Origin: Rhodobacter sp. | GTDB lineage: Bacteria; Pseudomonadota; Alphaproteobacteria; Rhodobacterales; Rhodobacteraceae | Length of the DNA: 64,000 nucleotides | Direction of reading: 5' to 3' | Assembly: GCA_020250125.1 (NCBI GenBank) | Contig: JADCEL010000017.1 | Location: 1 to 64,000 of the forward strand | Shown: in pieces, positions 45,407-54,973 of the stretch | Numbering within the stretch: the first letter of the stretch is position 1 | Layout: the number at the start of each line of letters is the position of its first letter | Program-made: the position numbers and the translations under genes | The notes under the pieces: generated by a model | Seen by the model: the letters and a program-made list of their open reading frames with translations, nothing else | Database searches by the model: none | Told to the model about the DNA's origin: nothing

Positions 45407-45483
45407 GCGACGCCTATCCTTGGCCAGGCCGCGTCCGAAGCGGTGATTCCCGCTGCATTTGCGGGCTTGCCAGGGAGAACAGA

Positions 45484-46728
45484 ATGACAATGTCGATCCG
45501 GGGCCTTGCCCTGTCTGCCCTATGGGGCACCACCGCGCTGGCGGGCGCGGCCAATGCCGATTGTGGTATCGCAGCCGGCAAAGTCTCGATCATCGGCAAC
45601 GACTTTCCGGCCGTGCATACGGTTGCCGATGCGGCTGCGGCCTGTGGAACCGGAACGGTCGGGGTCAAGACCAACCTGACGAAGGACCATGAAAAGCTGA
45701 ATGCGCCGGGAATGACCGCCAATCCGGCTGAATATTCGGCGGCCATCATCTCTTCCTCGTCTCTCGTGACGCTGATGAGCGCGGGGCTGGTCCGTCCGCT
45801 GGATGATCTGATCGCCGCACATGGCGCGGATATCCCCAGAAACCAGATGGTGACCATCGACGGCAAGGTGATGGCGGTGGCTTTCATGGCCAATGCCCAG
45901 CACATGTTCTATCGCAAGGACCTTCTGGACGCAGCCGGTGTGGCCCCGCCAAAGACCTATGAGGAACTGCTGGCGGCGGCCGGGAAGGTTCGCGACGGCG
46001 GCACGGCATCGCCCTTCTGTTCGACTTATGGCGTTGGCTGGAACCTGGGCCAGGAATTCGTCAACATGTATCTTGGCATGGGTGGCGCTTTCTTCAAGCC
46101 TGGCACCGCCGAGCCTGCGATCAACAACGAAAAGGGCGTGGCAGCCCTTGAGATGATGAAGGCGCTGTCGGGCTATATGAACCCCGACTTCCTGACTTTT
46201 GATTCAAACGCTGTCACGGCGGAATGGGAAGCAGGCAACTGTGCCATCGCCACGCTTTGGGGCTCGCGCGCCGGAGTGCTGATGGATGGCAAGGAGTCCG
46301 CCCCCGGCGTTGCGGAAAACACCATGGCGGTGGCGACGCCTTCGGCGGGCGGAAGCAGCTTCCCGGCGACGACGCTGTGGTGGGATGGCTGGTCGATCGC
46401 GACCAACGTCTCGGACGAAGATGCGGCGGCGTCCTTTCTGGCGATGAAGGCCGGGATCGCCCCGTCGATCCTGACGCCGGACACCATGGGCCAGGCGGTG
46501 TGGATGATCGAAGGCTATCAGCCCACCCCGGCGGCACAGGGTGTGGCCGAAAGCATCGCGGGCGGCGCGCCGTCCTATCCGATGGAACCCTATATGGGGG
46601 CCATGCACATGGCGGCCGACGGAAACATCGCCGATTTCCTGACCGGCAAGGAAGATGCCGCAACCGCGCTGGCGGACATTGAAGCGGCATATACTGCTGC
46701 CGCAAAAGAAGGTGGCTTCCTCAAGTAA
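45484..46728 (+). CDS. ABC transporter solute-binding protein (second module)
   Basis: A 414-residue family 1 binding protein with a Sec signal peptide of about 25 residues (SIRGLALSALWGTTALAGAA). The mature part includes VMAVAFMANAQHMFYRKDLL, LWWDGWSIATNVSDEDAA and GGAPSYPMEPYMGAMHMAAD. CAGGGAGA precedes the ATG at 45484. It is the first gene of the rightward operon, and a hairpin follows it. The ligand is unknown. It differs from common sugar-binding proteins in its short first domain. Confidence 0.9.
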   Translation: MTMSIRGLALSALWGTTALAGAANADCGIAAGKVSIIGNDFPAVHTVADAAAACGTGTVGVKTNLTKDHEKLNAPGMTANPAEYSAAIISSSSLVTLMSAGLVRPLDDLIAAHGADIPRNQMVTIDGKVMAVAFMANAQHMFYRKDLLDAAGVAPPKTYEELLAAAGKVRDGGTASPFCSTYGVGWNLGQEFVNMYLGMGGAFFKPGTAEPAINNEKGVAALEMMKALSGYMNPDFLTFDSNAVTAEWEAGNCAIATLWGSRAGVLMDGKESAPGVAENTMAVATPSAGGSSFPATTLWWDGWSIATNVSDEDAAASFLAMKAGIAPSILTPDTMGQAVWMIEGYQPTPAAQGVAESIAGGAPSYPMEPYMGAMHMAADGNIADFLTGKEDAATALADIEAAYTAAAKEGGFLK

Positions 46729-46735
46729 ATCTTTC

Positions 46736-46768
46736 GGGCCGACGGTGCGCGTCCCGCGTCGTCGGCCC
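46736..46768. terminator. Hairpin between binding-protein and permease genes (second module)
   Basis: GGGCCGACG pairs with CGTCGGCCC across a 15-base loop that can pair further. A C-run follows instead of a T-run. As in the first module, it is best seen as an attenuator or mRNA-protecting element favouring the binding protein. Confidence 0.5.
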
Positions 46769-46847
46769 CCCCCATGCGTGTCCGCCCCGCCTTTCACCGG
46801 CCGCGCTCCAAGGCGCGGCTCCCGGCAGCCGCACCTTAAAGGCCGTC

Positions 46848-47876
46848 ATGAAACACAAGACATTCCTGTGGTTCATCCTGCCCTCGGCAGTGGCGATGCT
46901 GCTGTTCATCGCCTTGCCTGTTGTCTCGGTCCTTCTTCAATCGGTCTTTGCCCCGCACGAGCAGGTGATACGCGAGGTCGAGAAATGCGACGTTTTTGGC
47001 TGCAAGAAATCCACGACAGTCGATGTCGAGGCCACCGCCGCCCTGAGCGAAGGCGCCCCATTGGGCCGCTTTGTCGGAACTGCCATCTACACCGACCGCA
47101 ACCATCTGGCCCTGTCCGAGATCGGCGCAATCTGGTCGTCGTCGAAGGGCCCGGGCGACTTTCTTGATCAGATTTTCAACCTGCCATTCTACGGGGCCCT
47201 GGCCTTCACGCTGACCTACACGGCGCTGGTCACACCGTTTGCAATCCTTCTGGGGTTCTGCATCGCGCTTGCCGTGAACGCCATTCCGCGCCTGTTGCGG
47301 GGGCCGGCCATCTTCTTTTCGCTGTTGCCGATGATCGTGACACCCCTGGTCGGCGCGCTGATCCTGTTCTGGATGGTGGATGCGCGCGGCATCCTGGGGG
47401 TGGCGCTGCAATCGCTGGCGGGCGACCCTGACCTTTCAGTCAAGGCGTCCACGCCGCTGATGTGGGCCATGCTGATCGTCTATGGGGTCTGGTCCAGCTG
47501 TCCCTTTGCCTTTGTCGTCTATTATGCCGGGTTGCAGACCGTGCCGCAGGATACGCTGGAATCAGCCATGATTGACGGGGCGACCCGCTGGCAGCGGCTG
47601 CGCTACGTGATCATCCCGCATCTGTTGCCGCTGACCACCTTTCTGGTGCTGATCAAGATCATGGACAATTTCCGGGTCTTCGAGCCGATCGTCAGCTTCA
47701 ACGGCGGGGCGCATGCGCAGTCGTTAAGTTACTTCATCTATGCCGATCTCACCGCCACCAACAAACTTCTGTCCTCTGCGGCGGCAACCTCGGTGCTGAC
47801 CATTCTGGGCGTCATCGTCCTGCTGTCGCCCGTTATCGTCCGCACCCGGAGATCTTTCGCAAGGGCAGCATCATGA
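46848..47876 (+). CDS. ABC transporter permease, MalF type (second module)
   Basis: A 342-residue inner-membrane protein. Transmembrane helix 1 is at about residues 8-30. A periplasmic loop of about 80 residues contains two cysteines (KCDVFGCKK). Five more helices follow. The EAA loop is LESAMIDGATRWQRLRYVII. It overlaps the next gene by 4 bases. Confidence 0.92.
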   Translation: MKHKTFLWFILPSAVAMLLFIALPVVSVLLQSVFAPHEQVIREVEKCDVFGCKKSTTVDVEATAALSEGAPLGRFVGTAIYTDRNHLALSEIGAIWSSSKGPGDFLDQIFNLPFYGALAFTLTYTALVTPFAILLGFCIALAVNAIPRLLRGPAIFFSLLPMIVTPLVGALILFWMVDARGILGVALQSLAGDPDLSVKASTPLMWAMLIVYGVWSSCPFAFVVYYAGLQTVPQDTLESAMIDGATRWQRLRYVIIPHLLPLTTFLVLIKIMDNFRVFEPIVSFNGGAHAQSLSYFIYADLTATNKLLSSAAATSVLTILGVIVLLSPVIVRTRRSFARAAS

Positions 47877-48757
47877 CAAGCAGCGTTGCCGGGCACCGTT
47901 CGCTGCCCCTGCAGGCCCTGCTTGCCGGGTTCCTGATCCTGTGGATCGTGGTTGCGGCCTTTCCATTCTTCTGGACGCTTTGGGGCAGCTTCAAGGTTGA
48001 GGGCGACTTCTTTTCCAGGGCGGACTGGGCCAATGCCCTGACCGGCCCGATGACCCGGGCCGAAACCGGCGGTGCCTTCACCGGGCAGGGCTACTACGGT
48101 GCCTGGATCACGAACGAATTCTGGCGGGCAGGGCTGAACACGCTGATCGTCGTCGTGTCGGTTGTCACCATCTCGCTGGCGTTCGGGACGCTTGGCGGCT
48201 ATGCGCTGGCGCGGTCGGGCCATCGCTATGTGTTCTGGATCCTGATGATCGCGCTGGTGTTTCGCGCGATGCCGCATCTGACGCTGGTGTCAGGCTATCT
48301 GCTGCCATTTTTTCAGTGGAACCTGTGGGGCCACCTGCCGACGGCGATCATTGTTCTTGTTGCCATCAACCAGCCTTTCACGCTGTGGATGCTGACCTCA
48401 TTCTTCCAGAACATTCCCAAAGACCTGGACGAAAGCGCCATGGTTGACGGTTGTTCGCGGTTCCAGGCCTTCCGGCTCGTCATCATCCCGGTGATGTGGC
48501 CGGGGGTTATCACCACGGGGCTGTTCAGCTTCCTTCTGGCCTACAACGACTTTGCCGTGACCGCGATGCTGCTGGATCAGCAGAACCAGACGATGATCCC
48601 AAGGATTGCCTCGTTCCTTGGCACCACACAGACCAAGGGCAATGTGATGTTTGCCGTCTCGGCTGTCGTCTCGGCCACCGCCCCCTTGTTCCTGCTGGTC
48701 ATGGTCTTCCAGCGCCAGATCGTCAGCGGCCTGACCGCCGGTGCCGTGAAAGGATAG
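47873..48757 (+). CDS. ABC transporter permease, MalG type (second module)
   Basis: A 294-residue inner-membrane protein with about six helices (first at about 16-38). The EAA loop is LDESAMVDGCSRFQAFRLVI, and the end SGLTAGAVKG is typical of MalG. It starts within the stop of the other permease gene. Confidence 0.92.
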   Translation: MTSSVAGHRSLPLQALLAGFLILWIVVAAFPFFWTLWGSFKVEGDFFSRADWANALTGPMTRAETGGAFTGQGYYGAWITNEFWRAGLNTLIVVVSVVTISLAFGTLGGYALARSGHRYVFWILMIALVFRAMPHLTLVSGYLLPFFQWNLWGHLPTAIIVLVAINQPFTLWMLTSFFQNIPKDLDESAMVDGCSRFQAFRLVIIPVMWPGVITTGLFSFLLAYNDFAVTAMLLDQQNQTMIPRIASFLGTTQTKGNVMFAVSAVVSATAPLFLLVMVFQRQIVSGLTAGAVKG

Positions 48758-48760
48758 TCC

Positions 48761-49813
48761 ATGGCCGATATCCAGCTGAAAGGCCTGACCAAGCGCTGGG
48801 GCAGTTTCACCGGCCTGAAGCCGATGGACCTGTCCATTGGTGACGGCGAGTTCCTGGTGCTGCTTGGCCCCTCGGGCTGCGGCAAGACCACGACGATGCG
48901 GATGATCGCCGGGCTGGAGGATGCCACCGAAGGTGACATCCTGATTGGCGGCAACAGGGTGAACGATCTGGAACCCAAGGACCGCGACATCGCCATGGTG
49001 TTCCAGTCCTACGGGCTTTATCCGACGATGACGGTTTATGAGAACATCCGCTTCCCGCTGAAGGTGCGGGGCATCCCGCAGGCTGACCACCACGACCGTG
49101 TGATGCGCGCCGCCAGAACGGTGGAACTGACCGAATTCCTGGACCGCAAGCCCGCTGCGCTGTCGGGTGGCCAAAGGCAGCGCGTGGCACTGGCCCGCGC
49201 CATTGTCCGCAAGCCCAAAGTCTTTCTGATGGACGAGCCCTTGTCGAACCTTGACGCCAAGCTGCGCGTCTCGACCCGCGCGCAGATCAAGAACCTGCAC
49301 CACGAGTTGAAGACCACGACGATCTACGTCACCCATGACCAGATCGAGGCGATGACCCTGGCCGACCGTGTTGTGGTGATGAGCCGGGGCGAGGTGCAGC
49401 AGATCGGCACGCCGCTGGAGATCTACGACCGCCCGGCCAATGCCTTTGTCGCGGCCTTCATCGGCAACCCGGCGATGAACCTGATGCAGGGCACGCTGAC
49501 AGGCGGTGTGTTCAAGGCCGCGAATGTGCGCATTCCACGGCTGTCCGGCCCCGATGGCCCGGTGACACTGGGGTTCCGCGCCGAGGATGCCGGCATTGCG
49601 CCAACCGCAGAGATCGCCGCACCGATCTATTCGATGGAACTTCTCGGCGATGCCTCGATGGCGACGGTTCAGGCCGGTGGCACGCTGGTCGCGGTCAAGG
49701 CCGCCAAGGACTATGCCGGCCAGATTGGCCAGCCGGTCTCGATCCATGTGCCCGCGAACATCTGCCACCTGTTCGACGCCAAGACCGGCGTTCGCCTGAA
49801 CGCGAAGACCTGA
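48761..49813 (+). CDS. ABC transporter ATP-binding protein (MalK/UgpC type, second module)
   Basis: A 350-residue ATPase. Walker A is [20 protein letters not shown], the Q-loop is [18 protein letters not shown], the signature is [16 protein letters not shown], Walker B is [17 protein letters not shown], and the switch is [16 protein letters not shown]. The TOBE-like C-terminal domain runs from about 235. It starts 3 bases after the permease stop. Confidence 0.94.
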   Translation: MADIQLKGLTKRWGSFTGLKPMDLSIGDGEFLVLLGPSGCGKTTTMRMIAGLEDATEGDILIGGNRVNDLEPKDRDIAMVFQSYGLYPTMTVYENIRFPLKVRGIPQADHHDRVMRAARTVELTEFLDRKPAALSGGQRQRVALARAIVRKPKVFLMDEPLSNLDAKLRVSTRAQIKNLHHELKTTTIYVTHDQIEAMTLADRVVVMSRGEVQQIGTPLEIYDRPANAFVAAFIGNPAMNLMQGTLTGGVFKAANVRIPRLSGPDGPVTLGFRAEDAGIAPTAEIAAPIYSMELLGDASMATVQAGGTLVAVKAAKDYAGQIGQPVSIHVPANICHLFDAKTGVRLNAKT

Positions 49814-49823
49814 GGAGACCGAA

Positions 49824-51134
49824 ATGGCCATCCAGCATCTGAAATCCGGCAAACCTGCCAACGCCCGCGCCGAAGATGACGCCAAAGTCAGAACGGCGGT
49901 TGAAGGCATTCTGAAAGACATCGAGACCCGTGGCGATGCCGCCGTCCGCGATCTGGCGCAGAAGTTTGACGGCTATGCCGCACCCTCTTTCCGCCTGACA
50001 GCCTCTGAGGTTGAGGCGGCCATGCAGAAAGTGTCCGCGCGCGACATGGAAGACATCCGTTTTGCACAACGGCAGATCCGCACCTTTGCCGAGGCGCAGC
50101 GGGCATCGATGGTGGATATCGAGGTCGAGACCCTGCCGGGCGTGGTGCTGGGCCACAGGAACATCCCCGTCCAGTCTGTGGGCTGCTATGTGCCCGGCGG
50201 CAAGTTTCCGATGGTCGCATCGGCCCATATGTCGGTGCTGACGGCTGCGGTCGCAGGCGTGCCGCGCATCATCGCCAGCGCCCCGCCTGTGAATGGTGCG
50301 CCGCATCCGGCCATCGTTGCCGCCATGCAGATGGGCGGGGCGCATGAGATTTATGTGATCGGCGGCATCCAGGCCGTGGGGGCGATGGCGCTGGGAACCG
50401 AGACGATCAATCCCGTCGACATGCTTGTCGGCCCCGGCAATGCCTTTGTGGCCGAGGCCAAGCGCCAGCTTTACGGCCGGGTCGGCATCGACCTGTTTGC
50501 CGGGCCGACGGAGACCATGGTCATCGCCGATGACACGGTGGACGCCGAACTTTGCGCAACCGACCTTCTGGGTCAGGCTGAACATGGCTACAACTCGCCC
50601 GCCTGCCTGATCACCAATTCCGCCAGGCTGGCCGAAGGCACCCTGGCCGAGATTGACCGGCTGCTGAAGATCCTGCCGACAGCCGAAACGGCGTCGGTCA
50701 GTTGGCGTGATTATGGCGACGTGATCCTGTGCGACAGCCATGACGAGATGCTGCTGGTCGCCAATGACATGGCCTATGAGCATGTGCAGGTGATGACCGA
50801 CCGCGACGACTGGTATCTGGAACGGATGCACAGCTATGGCGCGCTGTTCCTGGGGGCGCGGACCAATGTCGCCAATGGCGACAAGGTGATCGGCACCAAT
50901 CACACGCTGCCGACCCGGAAGGCCGGGCGCTATACCGGTGGGCTGTGGGTGGGCAAGTTCCTTAAGACCCATTCTTATCAGCGGGTTACCACAGATGCGG
51001 CGGCAGCGCTGATCGGCGGATACGGATCAAGGCTGTGCATGCTGGAAGGTTTTGTCGGCCATGCGGAACAGTGCAACATCCGCGTCCGCCGCTATGGGCA
51101 CAGGAATGTAGGCTACGGGATGGCAGCGGAATGA
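49824..51134 (+). CDS. Histidinol-dehydrogenase-family alcohol dehydrogenase (HpsN-like)
   Basis: A 436-residue NAD-linked, zinc-dependent dehydrogenase of the HisD fold. Motifs are [71 protein letters not shown] with zinc ligands Gln and His, the catalytic [12 protein letters not shown] and [14 protein letters not shown]. It resembles sulfopropanediol 3-dehydrogenase (HpsN), which oxidises a terminal diol to an acid in four-electron fashion, more than true HisD. The gene lies in a catabolic operon. None of the sulfolactate lyase genes of that pathway is present, so its substrate is likely another diol or polyol. GAGGAGA precedes the start. Confidence 0.9.
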   Translation: MAIQHLKSGKPANARAEDDAKVRTAVEGILKDIETRGDAAVRDLAQKFDGYAAPSFRLTASEVEAAMQKVSARDMEDIRFAQRQIRTFAEAQRASMVDIEVETLPGVVLGHRNIPVQSVGCYVPGGKFPMVASAHMSVLTAAVAGVPRIIASAPPVNGAPHPAIVAAMQMGGAHEIYVIGGIQAVGAMALGTETINPVDMLVGPGNAFVAEAKRQLYGRVGIDLFAGPTETMVIADDTVDAELCATDLLGQAEHGYNSPACLITNSARLAEGTLAEIDRLLKILPTAETASVSWRDYGDVILCDSHDEMLLVANDMAYEHVQVMTDRDDWYLERMHSYGALFLGARTNVANGDKVIGTNHTLPTRKAGRYTGGLWVGKFLKTHSYQRVTTDAAAALIGGYGSRLCMLEGFVGHAEQCNIRVRRYGHRNVGYGMAAE

Positions 51135-52156
51135 GCACCGAAAATCAACGCAACAAGGCCCGGGCGGCTGAATATCTGGCGGCCTGCGATGCTGCTCCCT
51201 TGGATGGCCTGACGGCGGCTGTTTCGCAGTTCCTGTCCCCGGATATCATCTGGCAGGGCTTCACGCCGCTGACGGAGAGCAAAGGCCCCGAGGCGCTTGT
51301 GGCCCAATATCTGACCCCGCTGCGCCGCGCCTTTCCGAGGCTTGAACGCATCACCCACATCCTGATCGGGGGCCGGTCGGATGGCAGGGTCAAGGGCGGC
51401 GATGACGGGCGTGCCTGGGTGGGTGCGATGGGTTATCTGGACGGCGAACAGGCCGAACCCGTGTGGGGCATCCCCGCCCGCCCCGGCACCCGCCGCCTGC
51501 GCTGGTCCGAATTCATGGAGTTTGACGCCCAAGGCCGCATCATCCGCATCCAGATGCTGATCGACGTGCTGGACTGGCTGGAACAGATGGACCTGTCGCC
51601 GCTGCCAAAGCCGAAGGGCGTGCCGTTCGTCTGGCCTGCGCCGACCGGCTGCAACGGTGTGCTGATGCAGGAACAGGAACAGGCCAGGTCTGACGACCTT
51701 CTGGCCTTTTCCCGCACCTTCATCTTTGGCGGGCTGAACGCCTTTGACAAGTCAGACCTGAAATCGATGGGGATGGCCCGGTTCTTTCATCCCAATGTCA
51801 AATGGTATGGCCCCGGCGGTATCGGTGCCTGCCTGTCGCTGCGCGAGTTCGAGGATTTTCACCAGAAGCCCTGGCTGGTGGCCTTTCCCGACCGCAAGGT
51901 GGGCGATCTGGACAACCTCTTTGCCGAGGGCGACTTTGTCGGTGCCTCCAGCCTGCCGGGTGTTCACGCCACCCATACCGGCCCCTATCAGGGCCACCCG
52001 GCTTCGGGCAGGCGGACAGCCCATAACGGAATCGACTTCTGGCGGCGCGACGGGGATCGGTTCACCGAGAACTGGGTCTTTGTCGACATGCTGCACCTTT
52101 TTGGGCAGATGGGCGTTGACCTGATGGCACGGGTCCGGGAACCGGAGAAGAAATGA
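51131..52156 (+). CDS. Double NTF2/SnoaL-like domain protein B
   Basis: A 341-residue relative of protein A with two NTF2-fold domains. The first has [38 protein letters not shown] and [20 protein letters not shown]. The second begins [20 protein letters not shown] and ends [20 protein letters not shown]. It shares the H-P[11 protein letters not shown] block with A and C, but its first domain is divergent from theirs. It overlaps the dehydrogenase gene by 4 bases (ATGA). The substrate is unknown. Confidence 0.8.
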   Translation: MSTENQRNKARAAEYLAACDAAPLDGLTAAVSQFLSPDIIWQGFTPLTESKGPEALVAQYLTPLRRAFPRLERITHILIGGRSDGRVKGGDDGRAWVGAMGYLDGEQAEPVWGIPARPGTRRLRWSEFMEFDAQGRIIRIQMLIDVLDWLEQMDLSPLPKPKGVPFVWPAPTGCNGVLMQEQEQARSDDLLAFSRTFIFGGLNAFDKSDLKSMGMARFFHPNVKWYGPGGIGACLSLREFEDFHQKPWLVAFPDRKVGDLDNLFAEGDFVGASSLPGVHATHTGPYQGHPASGRRTAHNGIDFWRRDGDRFTENWVFVDMLHLFGQMGVDLMARVREPEKK

Positions 52157-53196
52157 CTTCTGCCGAGCACCTCAAATCCGCCATTGCACCCCTGCGCAAG
52201 GCCCTTGCCACGGCAGATGTGGCAACCCTGCGCGGGGCCCTGGCGGCAGCCTTTGCCCCGGATGCCACGCTGCACCTGTGCCACCCCTTCGGCACCCTGA
52301 CCGGGCCCGATGCGCTGCACGGCCGCGCCCTTGCGCCGCTTATGGTGGCCATGCCCGATCTGGAACGCCGCGACATGATTGTTCTGGCCGGCACGACCCC
52401 CGAAGGCCAGGATTGGGTCGGTTGCATGGGCAACTACATGGGCACCTTCACCGCCCCGTTCCTTGGCATCCGCCCGACCGGACATCTGGCGCATATGCGC
52501 TATCACGAATACTTCCGGCTGGAAGGCGGGCGGATCAGTCAGATGCAGGCGATCTGGGACATTCCCGAACTGATGATGCTGGCAGGGGTCTGGCCGATGG
52601 CGCCGCAGATGGGGGCCTATCTGTGTACCCCCGCGCCGATGACCGGCGATGGCCTGACGGTAACGGGTGACGGGTCTGCGGCAATGGCGCAGGTGAAGGC
52701 CATGCTGGCGGATCTTTGCAGCCACCCGGCGAACCCCGATCCAAATGTCATGCGGATGGAGGCCCACTGGCATCCGCGCTTCAACTGGTATGGCCCGGCG
52801 GGCATCGGCACCGGGCGCGGCATTGCCGGGTTCCGCCACTGGCACCAGATCCCGTTCCTGCGGGCCATGCCCGACCGCAAGCTTGATTCCATGGGCGCGC
52901 TCAGCTCGCACTGGTTCGCGCAAGGCCAGTATGTCTGCGAAACCGGCTGGCCCAACATGCGCCTGACGCTGAGCGAAGACGGCTGGATGGGCATTGCCCC
53001 GGCGGGGCGCGAAGTGCTGCTGCGCAGCCTTGATTTCTGGCGGCTGGAAGACGGGCTGATCCGCGAAAACTGGGTGCTGGTCGATCTGCTTGACCTCTAT
53101 GCGCAGGTGGGCGTTGACGTGCTGGCGCGGCTGGCCGCCTTCAACAAGGCCCGCAATCTGGGGCCGGTCACGGTCCCCGATGGGTTGAACCCATGA
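52153..53196 (+). CDS. Double NTF2/SnoaL-like domain protein C
   Basis: A 347-residue protein most like A. The first domain has FAPDATLHLCHPFGTLTGPD, MPDLERRDMIVLAGTTPEGQ and GCMGNYMGTFTAPFLGI. The second begins HWHPRFNWYGPAGIGTGRGI and ends GLIRENWVLVDLLDLYAQVG. The DLERRD and WYGPAGIG blocks are nearly identical to A, so the two are duplicates that may form a heteromer or act on successive intermediates. It overlaps both neighbours by 4 bases. Confidence 0.8.
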   Translation: MTSAEHLKSAIAPLRKALATADVATLRGALAAAFAPDATLHLCHPFGTLTGPDALHGRALAPLMVAMPDLERRDMIVLAGTTPEGQDWVGCMGNYMGTFTAPFLGIRPTGHLAHMRYHEYFRLEGGRISQMQAIWDIPELMMLAGVWPMAPQMGAYLCTPAPMTGDGLTVTGDGSAAMAQVKAMLADLCSHPANPDPNVMRMEAHWHPRFNWYGPAGIGTGRGIAGFRHWHQIPFLRAMPDRKLDSMGALSSHWFAQGQYVCETGWPNMRLTLSEDGWMGIAPAGREVLLRSLDFWRLEDGLIRENWVLVDLLDLYAQVGVDVLARLAAFNKARNLGPVTVPDGLNP

Positions 53197-53957
53197 AGTT
53201 GCCGCGCACCCCTTCGTTCCGGCTGGATCGCCGCCGCGCGCTGGTGACCGGCGCATCCTCGGGCATCGGGCTTGGCGCGGCGGCGGCCCTGGCCGGGGCG
53301 GGGGCCGAAGTGACCCTGGTCGCGCGGCGCAAGGCGGAGTTGGAGCAGGTGCAGGATGCCATCCGCGCTGCGGGCGGCCGCGCCAGGGTGCTGGCGCTGG
53401 ACATCACCGACCTTGCCGCGACGGCGGCGGCGCTGGCAGCCTGCGGTCCCTTCGACGTTCTGGTGAATTCGGCCGGGCTGGCCCGCCATGCCCCGGCACT
53501 GGATACGACGCCCGAAGATTATGATGACGCCATGGGCCTGAACCTGCGGGCCGCGTATTTCCTGACGCGCGAGGTGGCGCGCGGGCTGATCGCCGCAGGC
53601 AAGCCCGGCAGCCTGATCAATGTCAGCAGCCAGATGGGCCATGTCGGCGGCCCGGATCGGGCGGTTTACTGCGCCGGCAAGCATGCACTGGAAGGGATGA
53701 CCAAGGCGATGGCGCTGGAATGGGCACCCAACGGAATTCGCGTCAACACGCTGTGCCCCACCTTCATCCGCACGCCCCTGGGCGAGCAGACCCTTGCGAT
53801 CCCCGAACGGCGGGCCTGGATTCTGTCAAAGATCAAGCTTGGCCGTGTGGGCGAGGTCGAAGACCTGATGGGGCCTGTGGTGTTCCTTGCGTCCGATGCG
53901 GCGGCCATGGTGACCGGCACCCATCTGATCGTGGACGGAGGCTGGACAGCCGAATGA
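53193..53957 (+). CDS. SDR-family oxidoreductase
   Basis: A 254-residue short-chain dehydrogenase. The cofactor loop is ALVTGASSGIGLGAAAAL with Arg residues after beta-2 (VARRKAE), which suggest NADP. NSAG is present, and the catalytic Ser and Tyr-x3-Lys are in NVSSQMGHVGG and AVYCAGKHALEG. PFGG-like family end VVFLASDAAAMVTGTHLIVD. It probably oxidises or reduces a hydroxyl on a pathway intermediate. It is coupled by 4-base overlaps. Confidence 0.9.
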   Translation: MKLPRTPSFRLDRRRALVTGASSGIGLGAAAALAGAGAEVTLVARRKAELEQVQDAIRAAGGRARVLALDITDLAATAAALAACGPFDVLVNSAGLARHAPALDTTPEDYDDAMGLNLRAAYFLTREVARGLIAAGKPGSLINVSSQMGHVGGPDRAVYCAGKHALEGMTKAMALEWAPNGIRVNTLCPTFIRTPLGEQTLAIPERRAWILSKIKLGRVGEVEDLMGPVVFLASDAAAMVTGTHLIVDGGWTAE

Positions 53958-54973
53958 ACGAACAACCCGCCAAAGTGACAGCGATGGACGTGGCCAGGCT
54001 GGCAGGCGTCAGCCAGTCCGCCGTCAGCCGGGTTTTCACCCATGGCGCCTCGGCCTCGAAGGCGACGGTTGAAAAGGTGCGGGCCGCCGCCCGGCAACTG
54101 GGATACCGCCCCGACCCGCTGGCCCGCGCAATGATAACGGGACGGACGCGGATCATCGGCCTTGTGGTGGCTTACCTCGAAAATCAGTTCTACCCGGTCG
54201 CGCTGGAGCTGCTGAGCCAGGCCCTGCAGGCGCGCGGTTATCACGTTCTGGTCTTCATGGCCGAAAACTCGACCGAACGCGTGCCCGAGGTGATGCAGGA
54301 ACTGCTGGACTACCAGGTTGACGGCATCATCACCGCCTCGGTCGCCATGACGAACGATCTGACCACGCGCTGTTCGGCGGCCGGTATCCCGGTGGTGATG
54401 TTCAACCGCGGGCAGGATGACGACCGTCTGTCCGAAGTCACCTCGGACAATATCGCCGGTGGGCGTCGGGCAGCGCGCTATCTGATCGGGACCGGGCATC
54501 GCCGCATCGCCCATGTGATGGGCTGGCAGGGGTCCTCCACAGGCCGCGACCGCGCCGAGGGGTTCCGGCAGGCGCTGCGCGATGCGGGGCTGGAACCCTT
54601 CGCGATGATCGACGGGATGTATTCGCGCGAGGTGGCTTCCGACGCCGTGCGCACCATGTTCGCGGGCACCGGAAAGCCCGACGGGATTTTTGTCTCGAAC
54701 GATCACATGGCCTTTGCCGTCATGGACACGTTGCGCTTTGAACTGGGGCTGTCCGTTCCCGGCGATGTCTCGGTCGTGGGCTATGACGATGTGCCGATGG
54801 CGGCCTGGGCCAGTTACAACCTGACCACGATCCGCCAGCCGGTCCGCCGGATGGTCGAGGCCACCGTCGAGATCCTTCTGAACCAGATCGAGGGCGACAG
54901 CGCCCCGAACCGCATTCGCATCGACGGGCCGCTGGTCAAGCGCGGCTCGGTCAAGGAAAGGACCGCAGAGTGA
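53954..54973 (+). CDS. LacI-family transcriptional regulator
   Basis: A 339-residue repressor. The HTH is MDVARLAGVSQSAVSRVFTH, followed by the hinge KVRAAARQLGYRPDPLARAM. The periplasmic-binding-protein-like sensor domain has VDGIITASVAMTN, NIAGGRRAARYLI and GYDDVPMAAWASYNLTTIRQ. The start at 53954 overlaps the SDR gene by 4 bases. Upstream in-frame codons are inside that gene. It is transcribed within the operon, so it should be autoregulated through the paired operator at 45368-45406. Confidence 0.93.
   Translation: MNEQPAKVTAMDVARLAGVSQSAVSRVFTHGASASKATVEKVRAAARQLGYRPDPLARAMITGRTRIIGLVVAYLENQFYPVALELLSQALQARGYHVLVFMAENSTERVPEVMQELLDYQVDGIITASVAMTNDLTTRCSAAGIPVVMFNRGQDDDRLSEVTSDNIAGGRRAARYLIGTGHRRIAHVMGWQGSSTGRDRAEGFRQALRDAGLEPFAMIDGMYSREVASDAVRTMFAGTGKPDGIFVSNDHMAFAVMDTLRFELGLSVPGDVSVVGYDDVPMAAWASYNLTTIRQPVRRMVEATVEILLNQIEGDSAPNRIRIDGPLVKRGSVKERTAE

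Noticed and set aside
49824-51134. Housekeeping histidinol dehydrogenase (hisD) as the identity of this gene
   Set aside because: There are no his biosynthesis genes around it, it is coupled to a catabolic operon and importer, and several segments read like the sulfopropanediol dehydrogenase paralogues.
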